NCBI GenBank assembly: GCA_012838715.1
Contig: DUOR01000300.1
Span: 1 to 9,493, forward strand
From: Actinomycetales bacterium
Lineage (GTDB): Bacteria; Actinomycetota; Actinomycetes; Mycobacteriales; Mycobacteriaceae
Reading direction: 5' to 3'
Length of the DNA stretch: 9,493 nt
Under the pieces are notes generated by a model. The model was not told the origin of the DNA and made no database searches. It saw nothing but the letters and a program-made list of their open reading frames with translations. The translations under genes and the position numbers were made by a program. Of this stretch, positions 1 through 5,342 are shown in pieces. Every line of letters starts with the position of its first letter. Positions within the stretch are counted from its first letter, which is position 1.

Positions 1-87
1 GGCCCGCCCCGCGCCCCCGCGCGACCGGTCCCCCGCACCACCTACGCGCGCGCCCGGCGCCGCGGCCGGATCATTAAGGTGGACGGC
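1..87. other. GC-rich leader upstream of the adenylate cyclase
   Basis: This stretch is almost entirely G and C with repeated GCGC/CGCG runs, and I see no convincing coding frame on either strand. A short dyad (CCGGC at 54-58, GCCGG at 65-69, 6-nt loop) lies just before the ribosome binding site. The only AT-rich patch, TCATTAA at 71-77, abuts the Shine-Dalgarno sequence, so it is too close to the start codon to serve as a -10 for a led transcript. The promoter therefore cannot be assigned and may lie to the left of the window. Confidence 0.4.
76..83 (+). promoter_or_regulatory. Ribosome binding site selecting ATG 88
   Basis: AAGGTGGA lies 4 nt before the ATG at 88. It overlaps the in-frame GTG at 79, which has no purine-rich sequence of its own at a proper distance. 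This favours ATG 88 over GTG 79 and removes three residues from the longest reading. Confidence 0.65.
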
Positions 88-1614
88 ATGCAACGGTTGT
101 TCAGGAACCTCCGATGGCTGCGCAGTACGCCGTGGCCGGCCTACGCGGCCGCGGTGTTCATGTGCAACCTCGTCGGAGCGGTCGGCGTCGGCCTGTTCCT
201 GGGCGTCCTCCTCCCGCTGGAGGGCCTGTCCGGCTTCACCGAACTGCCCGGCCCCACCGTCATCGGGCTGGTGGTGTACCTGGTGGCGGCGGTGGCCATC
301 GGCATCGCCACGACCTGGCTGCTGTTCAAGCCGATCCTGCGCTGGCAGCGCAACCCCGAGCACCACGATCCGCGGCGGGTCCGCTACCTGGTCATGCGCA
401 TCCCCGTGTACCAGGCGCTGCTCGGAGGGGTGATCTGGGGCCTCGGCGTGCTGGTGTTCGGCATCATCGCGCTGATCCATTCGCCACGGCTGGGCCTCGT
501 GGTCACCATCACCGCGGTGTTCGGCGGCGCCATCGTCGCGCTGATGACCTACCTCATGGCCGAGCGCCTCGTCCGCCCCGTCGCCGCGGAGGCCCTCGCC
601 CGCCGCGCCCCGGATTCCTCGCTGGAGCCGCCCATCGGCCAGCGCCTGCACCAGACGTGGCTGCTGACCTCGGCGCTGCCCGTCGTCGCCATCCTGCTCG
701 TGCTGCTCGCCCAGCGCCTCGGCTACTTCACGGACAACCTTTCCGACGTCATGCCCACCATCGTCGCCCTCGCCGGGCTGGCGCTGGTCACCGGCTGGGT
801 GGGCACCACCCTGGCCACGATGAGCATCGTCGACCCCATCCGCGACATCACCGCAGCGGTCAACCGCGTCCGCCGCGGCGACATCGACACCCGCGTGCCC
901 ATTTACGACGGCTCCGAAATGGGCGTGCTGCAGGCCGGATTCAACGAGATGATGCGCGGCCTGCAGGAACGCCAGCGCGTCCGCGACCTCTTCGGCCGCT
1001 ACGTCGGTTCCGAGGTCGCCCGCAAGGCCCTCGAGGAGAAGCCCGAACTCGGCGGCGAGGACCGCCTCGTCGCCGTGCTGTTCGTCGACGTCATCGGCTC
1101 GACCACCTTCGCCGTCCAGAACTCGCCGGAGGTCGTCGTCCGCGAGCTCAACGCCTTCTTCGAGAAGGTCGTCGACTGCGTGCACCGCAACAAGGGCATC
1201 ATCAACAAGTTCCAGGGCGACGCGGCGCTGGCAGTCTTCGGCGCGCCGCTGCCCCTCGACGACACCGCCGGCCACGCGCTGACCGCCGCCCGCGAACTGC
1301 GCCAGGAGCTCCGCGACCTGAAGCTGTCCGCCGGCATCGGCGTCTCCGCCGGCCGCGTCGTCGCCGGCCACATCGGCGCGCACGACCGCTTCGAGTACAC
1401 CGTCATCGGCGACGCCGTGAACCAGGCCGCCCGCCTCACCGAACTGGCCAAGGACACCCCCGGCCAGGTCCTCGCGACCGCGTCGACGGTGCGCCTGGCC
1501 AACGAGGGCGAGCAGGCCCGCTGGACCTCCCTGAAGTCCGTCGAGCTCCGCGGCCGCACCCACATGACGCAGCTGGCCCGCCCCATCCGCGCCACCCTCG
1601 CCGACCGCTCCTAA
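88..1614 (+). CDS. cyaB: Membrane-bound class IIIb adenylate cyclase (six TM, HAMP, cyclase domain)
   Basis: This 508-residue protein should convert ATP to cAMP at the inner face of the membrane. Six hydrophobic segments lie at about 18-44, 57-81, 105-131, 135-159, 190-210 and 221-247. A HAMP region follows (about 248-300, with RRGDIDTRVP), then the linker DLFGRYVGSEVARKAL, then the class III catalytic domain. Visible catalytic residues are metal Asp334 (LFVDVIGST), adenine-site Lys374 and metal Asp378 (NKFQGDAA), and transition-state Asn445 and Arg449 (GDAVNQAAR). Thr438 sits where class IIIa enzymes have Asp, which is the class IIIb signature. The architecture and the convergent topA neighbour match M. 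tuberculosis Rv3645 and C. glutamicum cyaB. In corynebacteria cAMP acts through the CRP-like regulator GlxR (family knowledge). All catalytic residues are present, so activity is expected. The gene is monocistronic as far as visible. Confidence 0.93.
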   Translation: MQRLFRNLRWLRSTPWPAYAAAVFMCNLVGAVGVGLFLGVLLPLEGLSGFTELPGPTVIGLVVYLVAAVAIGIATTWLLFKPILRWQRNPEHHDPRRVRYLVMRIPVYQALLGGVIWGLGVLVFGIIALIHSPRLGLVVTITAVFGGAIVALMTYLMAERLVRPVAAEALARRAPDSSLEPPIGQRLHQTWLLTSALPVVAILLVLLAQRLGYFTDNLSDVMPTIVALAGLALVTGWVGTTLATMSIVDPIRDITAAVNRVRRGDIDTRVPIYDGSEMGVLQAGFNEMMRGLQERQRVRDLFGRYVGSEVARKALEEKPELGGEDRLVAVLFVDVIGSTTFAVQNSPEVVVRELNAFFEKVVDCVHRNKGIINKFQGDAALAVFGAPLPLDDTAGHALTAARELRQELRDLKLSAGIGVSAGRVVAGHIGAHDRFEYTVIGDAVNQAARLTELAKDTPGQVLATASTVRLANEGEQARWTSLKSVELRGRTHMTQLARPIRATLADRS

Positions 1615-1651
1615 CGCACGCTGCGGTGGTGGCCGCCCCACTGATCGACGA

Positions 1652-1687
1652 CGGCAGCCGGCCACCGGTGCAGGTGGCCGGCCGCCG
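1652..1687. terminator. Bidirectional hairpin terminator between convergent cyaB and topA
   Basis: GCCGGCCACC at 1657-1666 pairs perfectly with GGTGGCCGGC at 1673-1682 around the 6-nt loop GGTGCA. Beyond a single mismatch (1656/1683) four more pairs form (1652-1655 with 1684-1687). It lies between two convergent stop codons and can serve both strands. It lacks a clear U-tract, as is common for actinobacterial terminators. A minor GGGG/CCCC hairpin (1696-1708) overlaps the topA stop. Confidence 0.75.
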
Positions 1688-1707
1688 GGCCGGAAGGGGA
1701 AAAGCCC

Positions 1708-4677
1708 CTACGTCGACTTCTTCGCCGCCTTCTTGGCGGTCTTCTTCGCCGTCTTGCGGGTCGCCTTCTTCGCCGCCTTCTTGGCCGTCTTCTTGGCGGC
1801 CTTCTTCGCCGTCTTGCGGGCGCCGGGGCCGCCGGTGGCGGCTTCCTTGGCGCGGCGCTCGGACAGCAGCTCGTTGGCGCGGGCGTCGGTCAGCGTCTCC
1901 GGGTTGTCGCCCTTGCGCAGCGACGCGTTGGTCGTGCCGTCGGTGACGTACGGGCCGAAGCGGCCGTCCTTCACCGTCATCGGCTTGCCGGAGACGTCGT
2001 TGTCGCCGAGCTCCTTCAGCGGCGGCTTCGCGGCGGCGCGGCCGCGGCGCTTGGGCTCCGCGTAAATGCGGCGGGCCTCATCGAGCGTGATGGTGAACAG
2101 CTGCTCCTCGTTCTGCAGCGAACGGGAGTCCGAGCCCTTCTTCAGGTACGGGCCGTAACGGCCGTTCTGGGCGGTGATGACCTCGTTGTCCGACGGATCC
2201 ACGCCGACCTCGCGGGGCAGCGACAGCAGCTTCAGCGCATCCTCGAGCGTCACCGTCGACGGCTCCATCGACTGGAACAGCGACGCCGTCTTCGGCTTGA
2301 GGGTCTCCTCGATGATCTGGGCGATCCGCTTGGCCTTCTGGTTGGCGGCGGTCTTGGTGTCCCAGTTCTTCTTGCGCATGCCGTCCTCGGCGCGCTGCTT
2401 GTCCTCGGCGGCGCGTTCCTCGGCGACGATGTCCTCGGCCTTCGCCTCGACGCCGGCCTTCTCCTCGTCGGTGACGACCTCGGTGACGTACGGGCCGTAG
2501 CGGCCGTCCTTCGCCACGATCATGCGGCCGTTGGCCGGGTTCGGGCCGAGCTCGCGACCGCCCTGCGGCATGGCCAGCAGCTTCTCGGCGGTCTCCAGGT
2601 CGAGCTCGTCGGGGGTCATGGACTCGGGGACGTTGGCGCGCTGCACCAGGTCGGCGCCGCCCTCGCCCTCTCCGGGGCGCACGCGCTCCAGGTAGGGGCC
2701 GTAGCGGCCGACGCGCACGACGACGGGGTTGCCGTCGGCGTCGTCGAAGACGTGCAGCGAGTTCACGCGGCGGGCGTCGATGGCCTCGAGGTTGACGTCG
2801 ATGATGTTCTTCAGGCCACCGCGCGCGGCGATGGCGTCGGCCTTGCCGGAGCCGTTCTGATCGGCGTCGCCGAAGTAGAAGCCGGACAGCCATCGGGTGC
2901 CGTCCTCTTCGCCGGCGGCGATTTCGTCGAGCTCGTCCTCCAGGTCGGAGGTGAAGTCGTAGTCGACGAGGTCGGAGAAGTTGCTCTCCATCAGGCCGAC
3001 GACGGCGAAGGCCACCCACGAGGGGACCAGCGCGTTGCCGCGGGAGTACACGTACCCGCGGTCCTGGATCGTCTTGATGATCGACGCGTACGTCGACGGG
3101 CGGCCGATGCCCAGGTCCTCCATCTTCTTCACCAGCGACGCTTCGGTGAAGCGGGCCGGCGGGTTGGTGGAGTGGCCCTCGGCGGTGACGTTCTCCACGT
3201 CGAGGTGCTGGCCCTCGGACAGGCGCGGCAGGCGGCGCTCGGCGTTGTCGGCGACCTTGCGGCCGTCGCTGAGCTGCGATTCCTCCACGTAGGCCTTGAG
3301 GAAGCCGGGGAAGGTGATGGTGCGGCCGGTGGCGGAGAACTCCACCTCGTTGCCGCCACCGGAGGTCTTGGCCTCGCCGGAGACGGTGACCTTCATGGAG
3401 GTGCCGCGGGCGTCGGCCATCTGGGAGGCGACGGTGCGCTGCCAGATCAGCTCGTACAGCTTGAATTCCTCGGCGTCGAGGACGTTGGCCAGGGCGCCCG
3501 GCGTGGCGAAACGCTCGCCGGCGGGGCGGATCGCCTCGTGCGCCTCCTGGGAGTTCTTGACCTTGCGCTGGTACTGGCGCGGGGCGTCGGCCACGTACTC
3601 GGAGCCGTACAGTTCGCGGGCCTGGCTGCGGGCGGCCTCGATGCCGGACTTCGACAGCGTGATCGAGTCCGTTCGCATGTAGGTGATGTGGCCGTTCTCG
3701 TACAGCCGCTGCGCCACGCGCATGGTGCGCTCCGACGTGTAGTGCAGCTTCCGGCCGGCCTCCTGCTGCAGCGTCGAGGTCATGAACGGCGGGTACGGGC
3801 GCCGGGTGTACGGCTTCTCCTCGACCGCGGAGACGGTGAGGGTCGCCGAATCCAGGCCGTCGGCAAGCGCGCGGGCGGCGCCCTCGTCGAGCACGACGAC
3901 GGAGTCCGGCTTCTTCAGGCGGCCCCGGTCGTCGAAGTCGCGGCCGACGGCCACGCGGGAACCGTCGACGGCGGTCAGGCGGGCGTTGAAGCGGCGGGTC
4001 TGGGTGGCGTCGATGGCCTCGGCGCCGGTGTCCAGCACGGCGTCGAGGTCCCAGTAGGACGCCGACACGAAGGCCATGCGCTCGCGTTCGCGCTCGACGA
4101 TGACGCGGGTGGCCACCGACTGCACGCGGCCGGCCGACAGGCGCGGCATGACCTTCTTCCACAGCACCGGGGACACCTCGTAGCCGTACAGGCGGTCGAG
4201 GATGCGGCGCGCCTCCTGCGCGTCGACGAGGTTCTGGTCCAGCTCGCGGGTGTTGTTCGCGGCCTCGAGAATGGCCGGCTTGGTGATCTCGTGGAACACC
4301 ATGCGGCGCACCGGCACCTTCGGCTTGAGCACCTCGAGCAGGTGCCACGCGATGGCCTCGCCCTCGCGGTCGGGGTCGGTGGCGAGGTACAGCTCGTCGA
4401 CGCCGGCGAGCAGGCGCTTGAGTTCGGTGACCTTCTTCTTTTTGTCGGGCGTCACCATGTACAGCGGCTTGAAGCCGTTCTCCACGTCGACGCCGAGCCG
4501 CGCCCACGGTTCCTTCTTGTACTTGGCGGGGATGTCGGCGGCACTGCGGGGCAGGTCGCGGATGTGGCCGACGGAGGCTTCCACGATGTAATCGTCGCCC
4601 AGGTACGGCTGGATCTTGCGCGCCTTGGTCGCCGACTCGACGATGACGAGTCGCTTGGTGCCCTTGTCTTCTGCCAC
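1708..4677 (-). CDS. topA: DNA topoisomerase I (type IA) with lysine-rich tail
   Basis: This 989-residue enzyme relaxes negative supercoils through a transient 5'-phosphotyrosine link and is normally essential. The TOPRIM domain shows catalytic Glu14 (RLVIVESATKARK) and Asp101/Asp103/Glu105 (ATDPDREGEAIAWHL). The active-site Tyr333 lies in HITYMRTDS, with Arg335 two residues on. Four C-terminal GR(Y/F)GPY repeats lie near residues 659, 726, 840 and 906, with a charged Glu/Ala/Lys linker of about 50 residues between the second and third. The last 37 residues are a Lys/Ala/Thr tail (KTAKKAAKK repeats). I see no cysteine in the protein, so zinc fingers are absent, as in mycobacterial TopA. The GTG at 4677 is chosen because it precedes the KRLVIVES core closely and has AGGGCAGGA upstream (4682-4690). 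The frame stays open to an ATG at 4833, but that extension looks non-coding. It is slightly longer than M. tuberculosis TopA (934 aa). Confidence 0.97.
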   Translation of the reverse strand: MAEDKGTKRLVIVESATKARKIQPYLGDDYIVEASVGHIRDLPRSAADIPAKYKKEPWARLGVDVENGFKPLYMVTPDKKKKVTELKRLLAGVDELYLATDPDREGEAIAWHLLEVLKPKVPVRRMVFHEITKPAILEAANNTRELDQNLVDAQEARRILDRLYGYEVSPVLWKKVMPRLSAGRVQSVATRVIVERERERMAFVSASYWDLDAVLDTGAEAIDATQTRRFNARLTAVDGSRVAVGRDFDDRGRLKKPDSVVVLDEGAARALADGLDSATLTVSAVEEKPYTRRPYPPFMTSTLQQEAGRKLHYTSERTMRVAQRLYENGHITYMRTDSITLSKSGIEAARSQARELYGSEYVADAPRQYQRKVKNSQEAHEAIRPAGERFATPGALANVLDAEEFKLYELIWQRTVASQMADARGTSMKVTVSGEAKTSGGGNEVEFSATGRTITFPGFLKAYVEESQLSDGRKVADNAERRLPRLSEGQHLDVENVTAEGHSTNPPARFTEASLVKKMEDLGIGRPSTYASIIKTIQDRGYVYSRGNALVPSWVAFAVVGLMESNFSDLVDYDFTSDLEDELDEIAAGEEDGTRWLSGFYFGDADQNGSGKADAIAARGGLKNIIDVNLEAIDARRVNSLHVFDDADGNPVVVRVGRYGPYLERVRPGEGEGGADLVQRANVPESMTPDELDLETAEKLLAMPQGGRELGPNPANGRMIVAKDGRYGPYVTEVVTDEEKAGVEAKAEDIVAEERAAEDKQRAEDGMRKKNWDTKTAANQKAKRIAQIIEETLKPKTASLFQSMEPSTVTLEDALKLLSLPREVGVDPSDNEVITAQNGRYGPYLKKGSDSRSLQNEEQLFTITLDEARRIYAEPKRRGRAAAKPPLKELGDNDVSGKPMTVKDGRFGPYVTDGTTNASLRKGDNPETLTDARANELLSERRAKEAATGGPGARKTAKKAAKKTAKKAAKKATRKTAKKTAKKAAKKST
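1711..1820 (-). repeat. Internal direct repeat encoding the topA lysine/alanine tail
   Basis: The tail is built from near-repeated codon blocks. CTTCTTCGCCGTCTTGCGGG occurs exactly at 1741-1760 and 1801-1820, a 60-bp period, and the preceding 20 bp match with three differences. Shorter TTCTTGGCGG and TTCTTCGCC units recur in between. The encoded polypeptide is a basic DNA-contacting tail. Such repeats could vary in copy number between strains. Confidence 0.8.
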
Positions 4678-4744
4678 CTGGTCCTGCCCTGCAACTTTCG
4701 CGGTCTGGGTGGGTCGATAGGCGCCGTCAGCGCCTTTCCACCGG

Positions 4745-4750
4745 AATCTA
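4745..4750 (-). promoter_or_regulatory. topA: Possible topA -10 element
   Basis: On the minus strand TAGATT keeps the TA...T pattern of actinobacterial -10 hexamers and would place the transcript start about 60 nt before the GTG at 4677. No good -35 is visible. An inverted pair GGCACA/TGTGCC lies just upstream (4753-4773), overlapping the spacer, and could be an operator. This is a weak call from pattern alone. Confidence 0.3.
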
Positions 4751-4800
4751 ATGGCACACCGTACACATGTGCCCGGATTGGCCGTGTTTGCAGGGGTGCG

Positions 4801-4829
4801 GCAATAAACCCCCGCGGTGCGCGGATTGC
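4801..4829. other. Hairpin in the cspA-topA gap
   Basis: The inner stem CCGCG (4812-4816) pairs with CGCGG (4820-4824) around GTG. The outer stem GCAAT (4801-4805) pairs with ATTGC (4825-4829), with a 6-nt bulge on one side. It sits 9 nt from the larger hairpin and could form in a minus-strand transcript reaching topA. Confidence 0.45.
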
Positions 4830-4838
4830 GCATGACAA

Positions 4839-4890
4839 CGGCCCGCCGGAAAGCGCGTTCCCTTGCGGGTCCTTGCTTTCCGACGGGCCG
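4839..4890 (-). terminator. Strong 16-bp hairpin downstream of cspA (terminator or structured RNA)
   Basis: The arm at 4839-4854 (CGGCCCGCCGGAAAGC) is the inverse of 4875-4890 except for one position (4846/4883). That pair becomes a G-U wobble when the minus strand is transcribed, so the stem is complete in the cspA-direction RNA. The 20-nt apical region can fold further into CCC-GCAA-GGG, a GNRA-type tetraloop, with a 5x5 internal loop. It lies 82 nt past the cspA stop. A terminator for cspA is the simplest reading. The tail after the stem (TTGT on the minus strand) is only weakly U-rich. Confidence 0.65.
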
Positions 4891-4972
4891 AATTCCCGAA
4901 ACTGCGGCGACCAGGTCGCCTTGTGCTTACGTCACCCGATTTCGCGGGCCACGGGCGGTATTACGGGGTTAT

Positions 4973-5176
4973 TTAGAGGCCGCGGACGTTGAGCGCCTGC
5001 GGGCCCTTCTGGCCTTCGCCGATCTCGAACTCGACGGGCTGGTTCTCTTCGAGGGTCTTGAAACCGGAACCCTGGATCTCGGAGTAGTGGACGAAGACGT
5101 CGTTGCCCCCGTCGGCCGGGGCGATGAACCCGAAGCCCTTCTCCGAGTTGAACCACTTGACGGTGCCCTGTGCCAT
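4973..5176 (-). CDS. cspA: Cold-shock-domain RNA chaperone
   Basis: This 67-residue single cold-shock domain protein has the usual family length. RNP1 is KGFGFI at 13-18 and RNP2 is VFVH at 27-30, with the aromatic patch Trp8, Phe9, Phe15, Phe17, Phe28, His30 and Tyr31 intact. It should bind single-stranded RNA and DNA and melt secondary structure. AAGGGG (minus strand, 5192-5187) lies 10 nt before the ATG. It is transcribed toward topA but is probably separated from it by the hairpin at 4839-4890. A csp gene next to topA and a divergent helicase is conserved in mycobacteria (Rv3648c) and corynebacteria. Confidence 0.96.
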   Translation of the reverse strand: MAQGTVKWFNSEKGFGFIAPADGGNDVFVHYSEIQGSGFKTLEENQPVEFEIGEGQKGPQALNVRGL

Positions 5177-5342
5177 TGTTGATGTACCCCTTAGGTTGTA
5201 GAACGTAGAGCGCGCCGCCGCTTAGACGGCGATACTTGGGCAAGTCTGCCACGGCGGGCCGGGATCTTCCCCCCGCGGGGTTGGCCCCGGGTGAATGCGG
5301 GGGCGACGGGCAGGGGGCGGAAACTCCGGAAAGGCGGCTCAT
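5177..5342. promoter_or_regulatory. Divergent cspA / helicase promoter region
   Basis: These 166 bp must drive cspA to the left and the helicase to the right. On the minus strand TACGTT (5207-5202) is a possible cspA -10, giving a short leader with the ribosome binding site. Dyads present are ACTTG-GG-CAAGT (5234-5245), CGCCG-CTTAGA-CGGCG (5216-5231) and the palindrome CCCCGCGGGG (5271-5280). I see no clear helicase -10/-35 and no mycobacterial-type SOS box (GAAC-N4-GTTC). Confidence 0.5.
5328..5334 (+). promoter_or_regulatory. Ribosome binding site selecting ATG 5343 of the helicase
   Basis: GGAAAGG lies 8 nt before the ATG at 5343. An in-frame ATG at 5295 would add 16 residues of low-complexity Gly/Arg sequence. 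The 5343 start begins close to the conserved HIADLPAR region, so it is preferred. Confidence 0.6.

Larger units (their letters stand above)
4678..4972 (-). other. Structured intergenic region / probable topA leader
   Basis: These 295 bp separate the cspA stop from the topA start, both on the minus strand. I find no convincing gene here; the position of mycobacterial Rv3647c is empty. It holds three dyads (4801-4829, 4839-4890, 4906-4920), a half-site pair GGCACA (4753-4758) and TGTGCC (4768-4773), and a weak -10 candidate TAGATT (minus strand, 4750-4745). The topA promoter is therefore probably inside this gap, with the large hairpin separating it from cspA. Confidence 0.5.

Noticed and set aside
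1..87. GlxR (CRP-like) site upstream of the cyclase
   Set aside because: No TGTGA-N6-TCACA-like sequence is visible in the 87 bp available.
114..1946. 610-codon plus-strand frame over the cyclase and the end of topA
   Set aside because: Arg/Pro-rich frame-shifted reading of the cyclase that runs through a terminator into antisense topA.
4678..4833. N-terminal extension of topA to ATG 4833
   Set aside because: The 52 extra residues contain three cysteines and no TopA-like sequence, cover a likely promoter, and the GTG at 4677 has its own ribosome binding site.
2752..4992. Long plus-strand open frame (746 codons) antisense to topA
   Set aside because: It mirrors topA codon structure in GC-rich DNA, is rich in Val/Gly/His/Arg with no domain, and overlaps a certain gene.
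5295..5342. Upstream ATG 5295 as helicase start
   Set aside because: It adds only Gly/Arg low-complexity residues, while ATG 5343 has GGAAAGG at 8 nt.
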